Shown here: piece by piece, positions 55,102-64,000 of the stretch | Layout: every line of letters begins with the position of its first letter | Position numbering within the stretch: the stretch's first letter is position 1 | From: Sphingomonas soli NBRC 100801 | GTDB lineage: Bacteria > Pseudomonadota > Alphaproteobacteria > Sphingomonadales > Sphingomonadaceae | Length of the DNA stretch: 64,000 bases | Direction of reading: 5' to 3' | Assembly: GCF_001591025.1 (NCBI RefSeq) | Contig: NZ_BCTZ01000004.1 | Span: forward strand, 248,001 to 312,000 | Translations under genes and position numbers: made by a program | The notes under the pieces: model-generated | Database searches by the model: none | Told to the model about the DNA's origin: nothing | Seen by the model: only the letters and a program-made list of their open reading frames with translations

Positions 55102-56100
55102 ATGGCCTGCGCCCCAGCCCTGGTTGACCGTCACGGGCGAGAGATCAGCTATCTGCGCATCTCCGTGACCGACCGCTGCGATCTGCGCTGCCGCTATTGC
55201 ATGTCCGAGAAGATGACGTTCCTGCCCCGCGACGCATTGCTGCGGCTGGAAGAGATCGCGCTGATCGCCGAACGCTTCATCGCGCGCGGCGTGCGAAAGA
55301 TCCGGCTGACCGGCGGCGAGCCGCTGATGCGCCGCGACGCGCTCGATCTGGCGCGGCGGCTGGGGCGGTGGATAGGCCAGGGGCTGGACGAGCTCACGCT
55401 CACCACCAACGGCACCCGGCTGGCCGATCATGCCGGCGCGCTGTTCGATGCGGGCGTGCGCCGGGTGAATGTCAGCCTCGACAGCCGCGATCCCGGCACC
55501 TTCCGCCACATCACCCGCACCGGGGACGTGGCCCGGGTGCTGGCCGGCATCGCCGCGGCGCGGGCAGCGGGTCTAGCGGTGAAGATCAACATGGTCGCGC
55601 TCAAGGGGCTGAACGGCCACGAAATCGCGGACATGCTGGCGTGGTGCGTGGCGGAAAGCTTCGACCTCACCCTTATCGAGACCATGCCGCTCGGCCTGAT
55701 CGACGAAGACCGTATCGATCGCTTCCTCCCGCTCACCGGCGTGCTCGCAGATTTGCAGGAACGCTTCCCGCTGGTGCGCGACGGGCACAATAGCGGCGGA
55801 CCGGCACGGTATTGGCGCGTCGAGGGTACGGAGACGCGGCTCGGCCTGATATCGCCGCTCACGTCCAATTTCTGCAGCACGTGCAATCGCGTGCGCCTCA
55901 CTACCGAAGGTAAGCTCTTCATGTGCCTTGGCCAGGAAGACCAGGTCGATCTCAAGGCTGCGATTCGCTCCGGCGGCATCGCCGCGCTGGATCAAGCGAT
56001 CGATTCGGCGCTCGATCACAAGCCCGCCGCGCATGATTTCCGAATCGAACGCGGTGCCGCTCCGGCGGTCGCACGGCACATGAGCGTCACCGGCGGATGA
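55102..56100 (+). CDS. moaA: GTP 3',8-cyclase
   Basis: Radical SAM enzyme starting molybdopterin synthesis. The 332 residues include the [4Fe-4S] CxxxCxxC motif in TDRCDLRCRYCM, the glycine motif RLTGGEPLMRRD, and the C-terminal cluster cysteines in FCSTCNRVRLTTEGKLFMCLG. The usual C-terminal GG tail is present (VTGG). ATG 55102 begins the conserved part; an upstream TTG at 55066 is possible. The stop overlaps nadK (ATGA). Confidence 0.96.
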   Translation: MACAPALVDRHGREISYLRISVTDRCDLRCRYCMSEKMTFLPRDALLRLEEIALIAERFIARGVRKIRLTGGEPLMRRDALDLARRLGRWIGQGLDELTLTTNGTRLADHAGALFDAGVRRVNVSLDSRDPGTFRHITRTGDVARVLAGIAAARAAGLAVKINMVALKGLNGHEIADMLAWCVAESFDLTLIETMPLGLIDEDRIDRFLPLTGVLADLQERFPLVRDGHNSGGPARYWRVEGTETRLGLISPLTSNFCSTCNRVRLTTEGKLFMCLGQEDQVDLKAAIRSGGIAALDQAIDSALDHKPAAHDFRIERGAAPAVARHMSVTGG

Positions 56101-56864
56101 TGCCGCGCGCGCTTGCCATTTCGCCCACCGCGCCGGCGCTCGCCGCCGCTGCGGAACTGCGCGACGCCTATGAATGGGTGCCGCTGGAGGAAGCCGAATG
56201 CGTCGTCGCGCTGGGCGGCGACGGCTTCATGCTCCAGACGCTGCACGCCATGCTCGAGCGCCGCCGCATCCTGCCGGTATTCGGCATGAATCTCGGCACG
56301 GTCGGCTTCCTGATGAACGACTGGCGAATCGACGCCCTCGACGATCGCCTGGCACGAACCAGGCCGTTCCGCGTCTCGCCGCTCAGCATGACCGCCACGA
56401 CCATCGATGGCGAGACCGTGGTGCTCCCCGCGATCAACGAGGTCTCGCTGCTGCGCGAGACGCGCCAGACCGCGAAGCTGGAGATCACGATCAACGACCG
56501 CGTCGTGCTTGCCGAACTCGTCGCGGACGGAATGCTCGTCGCGACACCGGCGGGATCGACGGCGTATAACCTGTCTGCCAACGGGCCGATCCTGCCGCTC
56601 GGCTCTGCATTGCTTACGCTCACCCCCATCAGCCCCTTTCGCCCGCGGCGCTGGCGGGGCGCCATTCTGCCCGAACGAACCCGCATCGGCATCCGCGTGC
56701 TGGAGGCGAACAAGCGCCCGGTCAGCGCCGTGGCGGACCAGCGCGAAGTCCGCGAAGTCGCCTCGGTACATGTCGAGATCGATCACACGCGCGACCTTAC
56801 CTTGCTCTTCGATCCGGAGCATGCGCTCGACGACCGCATAACGATGGAACAATTCATCGCCTGA
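56097..56864 (+). CDS. nadK: NAD kinase
   Basis: Phosphorylates NAD to NADP. The 255-residue protein shows the GGDG motif in VALGGDGFMLQTLH, the NE/D stretch PAINEVSLLRE and the conserved LVATPAGSTAYNLSANGPILPL. It starts within the moaA stop codon (ATGA). A tRNA gene follows 75 bases later. Confidence 0.95.
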   Translation: MMPRALAISPTAPALAAAAELRDAYEWVPLEEAECVVALGGDGFMLQTLHAMLERRRILPVFGMNLGTVGFLMNDWRIDALDDRLARTRPFRVSPLSMTATTIDGETVVLPAINEVSLLRETRQTAKLEITINDRVVLAELVADGMLVATPAGSTAYNLSANGPILPLGSALLTLTPISPFRPRRWRGAILPERTRIGIRVLEANKRPVSAVADQREVREVASVHVEIDHTRDLTLLFDPEHALDDRITMEQFIA

Positions 56865-56939
56865 GGCCCTTGCAATCCCGGGAATCGCGCTGCTATAGGG
56901 CCGCCTCCGCAGCGGCGTGGCCGCGCGGAAAATTGGTGA

Positions 56940-57014
56940 TCCCTGATAGCTCAGCGGTAGAGCTCTCGACTGTTAATCGAGCGGCCGTAGGTTCGAATCC
57001 TACTCAGGGAGCCA
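56940..57014 (+). tRNA. tRNA-Asn (anticodon GTT)
   Basis: Full cloverleaf: acceptor TCCCTGA / TCAGGGA, D arm GCTC-GAGC, anticodon arm CTCGA-CTGTTAA-TCGAG with anticodon GTT, T arm GTAGG-TTCGAAT-CCTAC, discriminator G and encoded CCA. Length 75. No integrase or repeat flanks it. Confidence 0.97.
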
Positions 57015-57076
57015 CCAAAATCCTCCTCCATCGCTGACCCTTGCGACTCTCTGCGGCCCCTGCGATGGTCCGCCGC

Positions 57077-58093
57077 ATGACCGATCTCGACACCTTCATC
57101 GCCGGGCTCCCCAAGGCGGAGCTCCACTTGCATATCGAAGGGAGCCTCGAGCCCGAGCAGATGTTCGAGTTCGCCCGGCGCAATGCGATCGAGATTCCGT
57201 TCAAGTCGGTCGAGGAAGTGCGCGCGGCGTATGAATTCTCGAACCTCCAGGATTTCCTCGACATCTATTATGCCGGGGCCAGCGTGCTGCAGACCGAGCA
57301 GGACTTTCGCGACATGGCGATGGCCTATTTCGATCGCGCCGCAGCGGACGGCGTGGTCCATGCCGAGATCTTCTTCGATCCCCAGACGCACACCGATCGG
57401 GGCATTCCGTTCGGAGTCGTCGCCAACGGCCTGCTCCAGGGCATGGCCGACGCGGAGGCGAAGCACGGCCTTACCTCGAAGCTGATCCTCTGCTTCCTGC
57501 GCCATCTGGACGAGGAAGCGGCATTCAAGACGCTCAACCAGGCCCAGCCCTGGATCGATCAGATCGCCGGCGTGGGCTTGGATTCGTCCGAAGTCGGGCA
57601 TCCGCCATCCAAGTTCGAGCGCGTCTTTGCCGCCGCCGGGGCGATGGGGCTCAAGCGGGTCGTGCATGCCGGCGAGGAAGGCCCGCCCGAATATGTGAAG
57701 GAGGCGCTGGACCTGCTCCACATCGACCGGCTCGACCATGGCAATCGCAGCCTGGAGGACCCCGACCTCGTCGCCCGGCTGGCGCGGTCGGCGATGACGC
57801 TCACCGTGTGCCCGCTCTCCAACGTGAAGCTCTGCAACGTCGAATCGATCGATACGCACCCCATCGACCGGATGCTGGAGCTCGGCCTGCGCGCCACGGT
57901 CAATTCCGACGATCCGGCCTATTTCGGCGGCTATGTCGGCGATAACTACCGCGCGATCGCGGGCGGGCGCGGCCTGAGCCGGACGCAGCTCGTTACGCTG
58001 GCGCGCAACAGCTTCCTCGGCTCGTTCCTGCCCGACGAGGACGTCGCCCGGCACCTCGCCACGCTCGACGCCTATGCGGAGGCGCACGCATGA
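57077..58093 (+). CDS. Adenine deaminase (adenosine-deaminase superfamily)
   Basis: Zinc amidohydrolase of 338 residues. The metal site is HLHIEGSLEPE, with VVHAGEEGPPE, the catalytic HGNRS and NSDDPAYFGGYV. The stretch VGLDSSEVGHPPSKF is typical of the adenine deaminase branch (adenine to hypoxanthine) rather than adenosine deaminase. It overlaps the following phosphoribosyltransferase gene (ATGA), which fits purine-base salvage. ATG 57077 begins the conserved domain. Confidence 0.88.
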   Translation: MTDLDTFIAGLPKAELHLHIEGSLEPEQMFEFARRNAIEIPFKSVEEVRAAYEFSNLQDFLDIYYAGASVLQTEQDFRDMAMAYFDRAAADGVVHAEIFFDPQTHTDRGIPFGVVANGLLQGMADAEAKHGLTSKLILCFLRHLDEEAAFKTLNQAQPWIDQIAGVGLDSSEVGHPPSKFERVFAAAGAMGLKRVVHAGEEGPPEYVKEALDLLHIDRLDHGNRSLEDPDLVARLARSAMTLTVCPLSNVKLCNVESIDTHPIDRMLELGLRATVNSDDPAYFGGYVGDNYRAIAGGRGLSRTQLVTLARNSFLGSFLPDEDVARHLATLDAYAEAHA

Positions 58094-58605
58094 CCGGGAT
58101 CGTCTTCACCCCCTTCACCCATGAGGACATGGTCGCGGGGGTGCACGCCATCGCCGACGCCGCGTCGGAATGGGGTCCTTCGCTGCTCGTCGGCGTGGGA
58201 CGCGGAGGGCTGACCCCAGCGGTGTATCTGTCGCACCGCATGGGGCTGTCGATGGTCTCGATCGACTATTCGACCAAGATCGCCCAGTTCGGCGCGGAGT
58301 TGATCGCGATCCTGGCCCAGCGCACCCGCGACGGGGACCGGCTGCTCTTCGTCGAGGACATCAACGACAGCGGCAAGACGATCGGCGAGATCCGCACCGC
58401 GCTGGCCGCGGACGGCGCCGTCGCGGACAATATCCGCTTCGCGGTACTGATGGACAATATCCAGTCTTCCCAGAAGGTTGAATATGGCTTCCGCCCGATC
58501 GATCGGGCCGTGCAGAAGGACTGGTTCGTATTCCCCTGGGAAGCGATGGCCCCCCGCGCGGCGCTGACCGAGGACGCGATGGAAGTGCCGGAACGCATCG
58601 CCTGA
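58090..58605 (+). CDS. Purine-type phosphoribosyltransferase
   Basis: A 171-residue type I PRTase. The PRPP loop is LLFVEDINDSGKTIGEI, and the N-terminal substrate strand is LLVGVGRGGLTPAVYLSHRMG. Together with the overlapping adenine deaminase it would convert adenine via hypoxanthine to IMP; xanthine or guanine are alternative substrates. Start ATG lies within the stop of the previous gene. Confidence 0.85.
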   Translation: MTGIVFTPFTHEDMVAGVHAIADAASEWGPSLLVGVGRGGLTPAVYLSHRMGLSMVSIDYSTKIAQFGAELIAILAQRTRDGDRLLFVEDINDSGKTIGEIRTALAADGAVADNIRFAVLMDNIQSSQKVEYGFRPIDRAVQKDWFVFPWEAMAPRAALTEDAMEVPERIA

Positions 58606-58742
58606 CCGCGCCGTTCAGCCTCGGTCAATCGTGCGCCCGCAACAATCCGGCGCAGGCGCGCGCGGGACACAAAGCGGTTCTACACGCGTTTCACAATCAT
58701 AAGAAAAACCCCTGCCCCGTTCGCCAACCCCCTGGAGGAACC

Positions 58743-59342
58743 ATGCGAATCAGCATTTTGAAGCGTCCGCGCATCGCCGCGCTAGCCGCCGCCCTGATCG
58801 GCAGCGCAGCGCTTGGCGGCTGCATGACCGCGACGCCCTATCAGCCCGCCACGGCCAGCTCGTCGGCCAATGGCTATTCGGACCAGCAGATCGAGAGCAA
58901 CCGCTTCCAGGTCAGCTTCCGCGGAAACAGCCTCACCGCGCGTGAGACGGTCGAGCGCTACCTGCTCTTCCGCGCCGCCGAACTGACCCTCCAGCGCGGC
59001 TTCGACCACTTCATCCTGGTCTCGAAGGACACCGAGACGCAGACGACCACCTATCGCTCGCCCGGCTTCGGATCGAGCTTTGGCAGCCCCTATGGCTATT
59101 GGAGCCCCTATTGGCGCTTCTACCGCCCGCGCTACGGCGGCTGGCGGAGCTGGGACCCATTCTATGACGATCCCTTCTGGCGCGCCCGCGACTGGGATTA
59201 CCGCACGGTCAACCGCTATGAGGCGATGGCCGAGATCGTCACCGGCAAAGGCCCCAAGCCGACCACCAACGTCCGCGCATTCGACGCGCGCGAAGTGATC
59301 GACCGGATCGGCCCCACGATCGTGACGCCGCCGACGAAGTAA
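58743..59342 (+). CDS. CC0125/CC1285-family lipoprotein
   Basis: A 199-residue lipoprotein with lipobox LGGC (Cys about residue 28). The body includes NRFQVSFRGNSLTARETVERYLLFRAAELTLQRGFDHF, the family core found in Caulobacter and sphingomonads, then a Gly/Tyr/Trp/Arg-rich segment (SPYGYWSPYWRFYRPRYGG). Function unknown, outer-membrane or periplasmic. GGAGGAACC precedes the ATG. A strong terminator follows. Confidence 0.85.
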   Translation: MRISILKRPRIAALAAALIGSAALGGCMTATPYQPATASSSANGYSDQQIESNRFQVSFRGNSLTARETVERYLLFRAAELTLQRGFDHFILVSKDTETQTTTYRSPGFGSSFGSPYGYWSPYWRFYRPRYGGWRSWDPFYDDPFWRARDWDYRTVNRYEAMAEIVTGKGPKPTTNVRAFDAREVIDRIGPTIVTPPTK

Positions 59343-59364
59343 TTCGCGGATCGATACGAAATTG

Positions 59365-59398
59365 GGGGGAGCGCCGGTTCGCGGGCGCTCCCCCTTTT
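59365..59398 (+). terminator. Intrinsic terminator of the lipoprotein gene
   Basis: Perfect 11-bp stem GGGGGAGCGCC (59365-59375) / GGCGCTCCCCC (59384-59394), 8-base loop, then TTTT. 22 bases after the stop. Confidence 0.9.
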
Positions 59399-59603
59399 CG
59401 TGCGCGCGCGGAAGGTGACACTAAGGTGACACCAAGAACGCGCTTCGCGGCGCGAATGTTCGCGATGTTCGCGGTGACGAATCAGCAACGGCGGACGATT
59501 TCAAAGAGCGGGCGGCACTGCCGACCGGCTGAGCCAAGCAGGCGAAATCCTACATTGCAAGCGGGATGAGAGCTCCGCTTTGCGGCAAGGAAGAAGCGGG
59601 ACT

Positions 59604-59623
59604 GCGGGGCAAGCCCGGGGTGA
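59604..59623. repeat. Isolated half of a GTCAC-type REP element
   Basis: CGGGGCAAGCCCGGGGTGAC resembles the right ends of the repeats at 38268 and 59776 but has no obvious partner. It lies in the repeat-filled gap between the lipoprotein and secA. Confidence 0.5.
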
Positions 59624-59662
59624 CGAAGAGAGGGGTTGCGGCCCCGGTGCCCTCCCCCTTTC

Positions 59663-59742
59663 GTCATCCCCGCGCAAGCGGGGAGCCAGGGTTATGCGCG
59701 GTGCCACTCTGGGCTCTGGGTCCCCGCTTGCGCGGGGATGAC
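59663..59742. repeat. REP-like inverted repeat, GCGCAAGCGGGGA type
   Basis: Ends GTCATCCCCGCGCAAGCGGG and CCCGCTTGCGCGGGGATGAC, perfectly complementary over 20 bases. The same class as the 38128 element with a CGCAAG instead of CGAAAG core. Confidence 0.9.
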
Positions 59743-59775
59743 GGGGCCCTTCCCAAGTAAGCGGTCCCCAGATCC

Positions 59776-59880
59776 GTCATCCGGGGTCTGTCCCGGGATT
59801 CAGCTTCGGGGAGCGATCGGCAGGAGGTTCTGGCGGCAGAACCACAGGCCTGGTGGGCCCCGGCACAAGGCCGGGGTGAC
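59776..59880. repeat. REP-like inverted repeat, GTCATCCGGGG type
   Basis: Left end GTCATCCGGGGTCTGTCCCG, right end GGCCCCGGCACAAGGCCGGGGTGAC-like. Same class as 38268. It ends 16 bases from the secA stop. The 553-base gap 59343-59895 thus holds a terminator and three repeats, and no gene. Confidence 0.85.
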
Positions 59881-59895
59881 CGTTATGGGATCAGC

Positions 59896-62634
59896 TCAGG
59901 CCACCTGGCCGTGGCAGTGCTTGTACTTCAGGCCCGAGCCGCAGGGGCATGGGGCGTTGCGGCTGACCAGGCGGTCCCATTCGGAGGGATCGGTGGGCAG
60001 GTCCGCGCCCGAGGGCTGGGGGATCGCCATGGGCGGGAGCTGGGACAGGACATTGCCCGTCGCGCCACCGTCATAATCGTAGGTGTTGTCCTCGCCGCTC
60101 AGCGGATCGATGTGCGTCGTCAGGAAGTCCGGAAGCTCCGGCAGATCCTGCGGCGGGGCCATGCGGAACTGCGCCATCGCCAGCGTGCGGGTGACGTCCT
60201 CACGGATCGTCTCGAGCATGCGCTGGAAGAGCGCGAACGCCTCATGCTTATATTCGTTGATCGGCGTCTTCTGCGCATAGGCGCGCAGATGGATCACCTG
60301 GCGCAACGCATCGAGCATCGCGAGATGGTCCTTCCAGTGATGATCGAGGCTCTGGAGCAGGATCGACTTTTCGACCTGACGCCAGGTCTCGGGCTCCAGC
60401 TCGGCAGCCTTGTCGGCGATGAGCTTGTCGGCGAGTTCGCGGACGCGCTCTTCGACCATCTCGGGTTCGACGGCTTCTTCCTTGACCCAATCGTCGAGCG
60501 GCACTTCGAGGTTGAGCACCGCAGCGAGCTTTTCCTTGAGCCCCGGAAGATCCCATTGCTCGGGATAGGAATCGGGCGGGCAGGCATCGGCGACGATCGC
60601 GTTGACCGTTTCCGAGCGCATATCCTCGACCACGTCGCCGACGGTTTCGGCATCCATGATATCGGCGCGCTGCTCGTAGATCACCTTGCGCTGATCGTTC
60701 ATCACGTTGTCATATTCGACAACCTGCTTGCGGATGTCGTAGTTGCGCGCCTCGACCTTCTTCTGCGCAGTCTCGATCGCCTTGGACAACCACTTGCTGC
60801 CGATCGCCTCGCCATCCTCGATATTGTTGCGCATCATCTTGGCGAACAGCGTGTTCGAGCCGAAGATGCGCAGCAGATCGTCATCGAGCGACAGATAGAA
60901 GCGGCTGAGGCCGGGATCGCCCTGACGGCCCGAACGGCCGCGAAGCTGATTGTCGATGCGGCGGCTTTCATGCCGCTCGGTGCCGAGCACGAACAGGCCG
61001 CCCGCCTCGCGGACGCGCTCCTTCTCGGCTTCGATCTCGGCCTTGATCTGCGCGATCGCGGCCTCGCGCTGCGGGCCTTCCGGCATCTCGGCCAGCTCGT
61101 CCTCGACGCGGAATTCCAGATTGCCGCCGAGCTGGATGTCGGTGCCGCGACCGGCCATGTTGGTCGCGATGGTCACCGCGCCCAGACGGCCCGCCTGCGC
61201 CACGATGCGTGCTTCCTGCTCGTGGTGGCGCGCATTGAGGACCGCATGGTCCACGCCTTCCTTGTTGAGGAAGTCGCTGAGCATCTCGCTCTTTTCGATC
61301 GAGACGGTACCGACCAGAACCGGCTGGCCCTTGGCGGCATGCTCCTTGATCTTCTTCGCGATCGCCCGGAACTTCTCTTCGAGCGTCTTGTAGAATTCGT
61401 CTTCCTCATCGACGCGCTGGACCGGCAGGTTGGTCGGGATGGTGACGACATTCATCTTGTAGATGTCGTAGAATTCCGCCGCTTCGGTGGCCGCGGTGCC
61501 GGTCATGCCCGAGAGCTTGGGGTACATGCGGAAATAGTTCTGGAAGGTGATCGAGGCCATGGTCTGGTTCTCGGGCTCGATCGCCACGCCTTCCTTGGCC
61601 TCCACCGCCTGGTGCAGGCCGTCCGACCAGCGGCGGCCATCCATCATGCGGCCGGTGAACTCGTCGATGATGACGACCTTGCCGTCCTTCACGATGTAAT
61701 CGATGTCACGCTTGAACATCATGTTCGCGCGCAGCGACTGGTTCAGATGGTGGACCACCTGGGTGTTTTCGAAATCGTAGAGGTTTCCACCGACCAGGAT
61801 GCCGGCAGCCTCCAGCATGCGCTCGGCCTTCTCGGTGCCGTCCTCGGTGAGGATGATCGACTTCTGCTTCTCGTCCTTCTCATAATCCTCGGGCGCGAAC
61901 TGCTTCACGATCGCGTCGACCTGCATGTACAGCTCGGACTTGTCGTCGGTCGGGCCGGAGATGATCAGCGGGGTGCGAGCTTCGTCGATCAGGATCGAAT
62001 CGACCTCGTCGACGATCGCGTAATTGAACTTGCGCTGCACCATCGATGCGCGATCATATTTCATGTTGTCGCGCAGATAATCGAAGCCGAACTCGTTGTT
62101 CGTGCCGTAGGTAATGTCCGAATGATAGGCGTCGCGGCGCTGCTGGTCGCTCAGATTGGGGACGATCACGCCCACGGTGAGACCCAGGAAGCGATAGACC
62201 CGGCCCATCCATTCGGCGTCGCGCGCGGCGAGATAATCGTTGACGGTGACGACATGGACGCCGTCACCCGGCAGCGCATTGAGATAGGTTGCCAGCGTGG
62301 CGACCAGCGTCTTGCCTTCGCCGGTGCGCATCTCGGCGATCTCGCCGCGATGGAGGACGATGCCGCCGATCATCTGCACGTCATAATGGCGCTGGCCGAG
62401 CACGCGCTTCGCCGCTTCGCGCACGGTGGCGAAGGCTTCGGGGAGCAGGTCGTCGAGCTTTTCGCCATTGGCGAGCGCTTCGCGGAACTTGACCGTCTGG
62501 GCCGAGAGCTGATCGTCGCTCATCGCCGAGATGGTGGGCTCGAATGCGTTGATCTTGGCAACGATGCTGCCGAGCGACTTCACATAACGTTCGTTGGACG
62601 ATCCGAAGATGGTCTTGACCAAACCGCCGATCAT
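59896..62634 (-). CDS. secA: Preprotein translocase ATPase SecA
   Basis: Drives Sec-dependent export at the inner membrane. The 912 residues have Walker A in [18 protein letters not shown], Walker B and DEVD in [23 protein letters not shown], motif [15 protein letters not shown], the preprotein-binding and scaffold domains, and the C-terminal zinc/SecB-binding tail [17 protein letters not shown]. Complete. Confidence 0.98.
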   Translation of the reverse strand: MIGGLVKTIFGSSNERYVKSLGSIVAKINAFEPTISAMSDDQLSAQTVKFREALANGEKLDDLLPEAFATVREAAKRVLGQRHYDVQMIGGIVLHRGEIAEMRTGEGKTLVATLATYLNALPGDGVHVVTVNDYLAARDAEWMGRVYRFLGLTVGVIVPNLSDQQRRDAYHSDITYGTNNEFGFDYLRDNMKYDRASMVQRKFNYAIVDEVDSILIDEARTPLIISGPTDDKSELYMQVDAIVKQFAPEDYEKDEKQKSIILTEDGTEKAERMLEAAGILVGGNLYDFENTQVVHHLNQSLRANMMFKRDIDYIVKDGKVVIIDEFTGRMMDGRRWSDGLHQAVEAKEGVAIEPENQTMASITFQNYFRMYPKLSGMTGTAATEAAEFYDIYKMNVVTIPTNLPVQRVDEEDEFYKTLEEKFRAIAKKIKEHAAKGQPVLVGTVSIEKSEMLSDFLNKEGVDHAVLNARHHEQEARIVAQAGRLGAVTIATNMAGRGTDIQLGGNLEFRVEDELAEMPEGPQREAAIAQIKAEIEAEKERVREAGGLFVLGTERHESRRIDNQLRGRSGRQGDPGLSRFYLSLDDDLLRIFGSNTLFAKMMRNNIEDGEAIGSKWLSKAIETAQKKVEARNYDIRKQVVEYDNVMNDQRKVIYEQRADIMDAETVGDVVEDMRSETVNAIVADACPPDSYPEQWDLPGLKEKLAAVLNLEVPLDDWVKEEAVEPEMVEERVRELADKLIADKAAELEPETWRQVEKSILLQSLDHHWKDHLAMLDALRQVIHLRAYAQKTPINEYKHEAFALFQRMLETIREDVTRTLAMAQFRMAPPQDLPELPDFLTTHIDPLSGEDNTYDYDGGATGNVLSQLPPMAIPQPSGADLPTDPSEWDRLVSRNAPCPCGSGLKYKHCHGQVA

Positions 62635-62745
62635 GAGAATTCCTGTTCAAATCTAAAGGGTTGTCGAGCGGTCGCGCCAAAGGGGGCGCCCGCAGGGTGC
62701 AAGGGTGATGGGAAAGCAGCGCGAAGGGACGCGCCGCGCAGCGCC

Positions 62746-63003
62746 TTATTCGAGACGGCGCTCGAACGGGAAATGCTGGCCGGCGAGCGGCGTGCCGCGC
62801 GCCGGGCGAAGCGCATCGGCTTCGGGCCGCAACAGGTGCGCGGCCTTGGCAGGCGCGACGCTGCGGGCAGGCTGCACCGCGGCCTGCGCGGCTTCGGCCG
62901 CATGGACCACCGCGACGCCCTGCACCTGACGCAACTGGCGGTCGGCCGAACCGGTCCCGGTCAGGCTCGCGAGCAGCGCCGTGAGGAGAAGCAGCAATTC
63001 CAA
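62746..63003 (-). CDS. Small secreted hypothetical protein upstream of secA
   Basis: An 85-residue frame starting at TTG 63003 with a hydrophobic N-terminus (MELLLLLTALLASLTGTG) and an Ala/Val/Pro-rich body ending PLAGQHFPFERRLE. It lies 111 bases upstream of secA on the same strand. The signal-like start supports it, but the non-ATG start and alanine-rich body leave doubt. Confidence 0.45.
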   Translation of the reverse strand: MELLLLLTALLASLTGTGSADRQLRQVQGVAVVHAAEAAQAAVQPARSVAPAKAAHLLRPEADALRPARGTPLAGQHFPFERRLE

Positions 63004-63164
63004 GCGTCAGTCCTGCGTTAAGGCCCGCACGGGGCAAGGCCCATGCCGATCGTGAGGCGACATAATGGCTGCGCGCCGGTTCAACAATGGAAATCGGCGC
63101 TGGGGCGTCCGCAGACGCGATCCGGCGGGTACGCCAGACCGGTCGCGGATCGGCGCTGGCGCGC

Positions 63165-63470
63165 TTATTGCGCGGGCGCTTCGGTCTCGAACGCGATGAC
63201 GACGTCGGTCGGTGCCGGTGCCTTGCCGCCTTCGGGCTTGACCGAATAATTGGCCACAGCCTGCCCGCAGGCGGCCTTGTCGACGCCCGCGCTGCCGCTG
63301 GTCACCTTGGCCGCGCACGACGCCACCTCACCTTTCGCATTGAAGGTCAGCGAAACCACCGGGTTCTGCTTGAACGAAGCCGGCAGCTTCTGGACGGTGA
63401 TGGTCATCACGGTAGGGGCCGCAGGAGCGGTCTGGAACGAAGCGAGCGCGAGCAGGGATACGAACAACAT
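63165..63470 (-). CDS. Small secreted protein, TonB C-terminal-like
   Basis: A 101-residue product with a signal peptide (MLFVSLLALASFQTAPAAP). The mature part NPVVSLTFNAKGEVASCAAKVTSGSAGVDKAACGQAVANY resembles the beta-rich C-terminal domain of TonB-like proteins, with two cysteines. Periplasmic location is expected. Function unknown. Divergent from argJ with 117 bases between starts. Confidence 0.65.
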   Translation of the reverse strand: MLFVSLLALASFQTAPAAPTVMTITVQKLPASFKQNPVVSLTFNAKGEVASCAAKVTSGSAGVDKAACGQAVANYSVKPEGGKAPAPTDVVIAFETEAPAQ

Positions 63471-63587
63471 CAGGGGAAACCTCTCATTTGGCCGACATGT
63501 TTCTAAACTGCGTCCGGCCCGGCAACAACCTTGATCTTTGCGCCGCGCTGCCCGAAGCAGCGCCACCCCATCCATAGGCGCGTATTC

Positions 63588-64000
63588 ATGTCCACCGATC
63601 GCTCTCCCCTCGCTCTGCCCTTTCCCGAAATGCCCGGAATCGCCGGGGTCACGCCGCGCGTGGCGCGGGCGCGGTACAAGAATTGGGACCGGTGCGACCT
63701 GACCTTCGTGACGCTCGATCCCGGCACGGCGGTGGCCGGCGTGCTGACGCAGAGCAAATGCCCGTCGCCCGAGGTGGAATGGTGCCGCAAGGCGCTGGTG
63801 CTGGGCCAGGCGCGCGCGCTGGTGGTGAATGCGGGCAACAGCAACGCCTTTACCGGGAATCGCGGGCGCGCCGCAGTCGAGGCGATCGCGGCGCGCGCCG
63901 CCGCGCATCTGGATTGCCAGCCCTCGGATGTCTTCGTGGCCTCCACCGGCGTAATCGGCGTGCCGCTGCCGATCGACAAGGCGGAAGCCGGGCTGGATAC
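63588..64000 (+). CDS. argJ: Bifunctional ornithine acetyltransferase / N-acetylglutamate synthase (partial)
   Basis: Arginine-pathway enzyme that transfers the acetyl group of N-acetylornithine to glutamate. Only the first 137 codons are in the window. The N-terminus shows IAGVTPRVARARYKNWDRCDL, VLTQSKCPSPEVEWC, LVVNAGNSNAFTG and VFVASTGVIGVPLPIDK, close to the self-cleavage region upstream of the catalytic Thr, which lies beyond the edge. Confidence 0.93.
   Translation, partial: MSTDRSPLALPFPEMPGIAGVTPRVARARYKNWDRCDLTFVTLDPGTAVAGVLTQSKCPSPEVEWCRKALVLGQARALVVNAGNSNAFTGNRGRAAVEAIAARAAAHLDCQPSDVFVASTGVIGVPLPIDKAEAGLD

Noticed and set aside
56940..57014. tRNA gene as an integration site for a genomic island
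   Set aside because: No integrase, direct repeat of the tRNA 3' end, or foreign-looking DNA follows; the next genes are ordinary purine salvage genes.
59911..63021. Plus-strand open frame of over 1000 codons opposite secA
   Set aside because: It is fully antisense to a complete secA with all motifs, is rich in Arg, Ala, His and Asp as expected of a mirrored high-GC frame, and has no ribosome site or recognisable domain.

Overview
The window is high-GC chromosomal DNA of an alphaproteobacterium, almost certainly a sphingomonad (Sphingomonas or a close relative). The clues are the gene order tpiA-ppiD-trpE-trpG-trpD-trpC-moaC-moeA-lexA-comEC-gltX-gltA, a GTTC-N7-GTTC SOS box in front of lexA, a TonB-dependent receptor of the sphingomonad type, a CC0125/CC1285-type lipoprotein, and several small secreted proteins that look sphingomonad-restricted. 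There are no transposases, integrases, phage genes or CRISPR arrays. The variable content is short palindromic (REP-like) repeats, two decaying genes, and accessory genes inserted into a conserved biosynthetic backbone.

Layout. 0-6.4 kb: a membrane PQQ glucose dehydrogenase cut by the left edge, leucyl aminopeptidase, a GFA-family protein, a 14-TM MFS exporter and triosephosphate isomerase. 6.5-19.7 kb: PpiD-like periplasmic chaperone and the tryptophan genes trpE, trpG, trpDC, then moaC. This cluster is interrupted by a secreted DUF2233 lipoprotein, a frameshifted membrane-protein gene with a 45-bp tandem duplication, a GbsR/MarR regulator with its membrane-protein partner, a serine hydrolase, and a pseudogene carrying three separate lesions. 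19.7-26.8 kb: tag, a glutathione transferase, a PilZ protein, a GH31 glycosidase, moeA and SOS-regulated lexA. 26.9-32.7 kb: comEC translationally coupled to a subclass B3 metallo-beta-lactamase, then gltX and gltA. 33.4-37.2 kb: a minus-strand three-gene set of a nucleotidyltransferase-like membrane protein, a DUF2336 protein and a histidine kinase lacking its phospho-acceptor histidine. I consider this the best candidate for an undescribed signalling system here. 37.3-42.7 kb: a membrane protein, a NamZ/DUF1343 muramidase, a DOMON-like protein and a TonB-dependent receptor. 43.1-48.5 kb: tyrS with a coupled metallopeptidase-like gene, PilZ, recG and sdhE. 48.5-56.9 kb: mfd, a GAF protein, a REC-like/GGDEF/EAL protein, moaA and nadK. 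56.9-64 kb: tRNA-Asn, an adenine deaminase plus phosphoribosyltransferase pair, a lipoprotein, secA, two small secreted proteins and the start of argJ.

Functionally the backbone supplies tryptophan, molybdopterin cofactor, NADP, arginine, translation (gltX, tyrS, tRNA-Asn), the TCA cycle (gltA, sdhE), DNA repair (lexA, tag, recG, mfd) and protein export (secA, ppiD). Several pairs overlap by ATGA or GTGA and are likely translationally coupled: trpD/trpC, moaA/nadK, adenine deaminase/PRTase, DUF2336/kinase, tyrS/peptidase and EAL/small protein. All functions are read from protein motifs and gene order; no database search was run.
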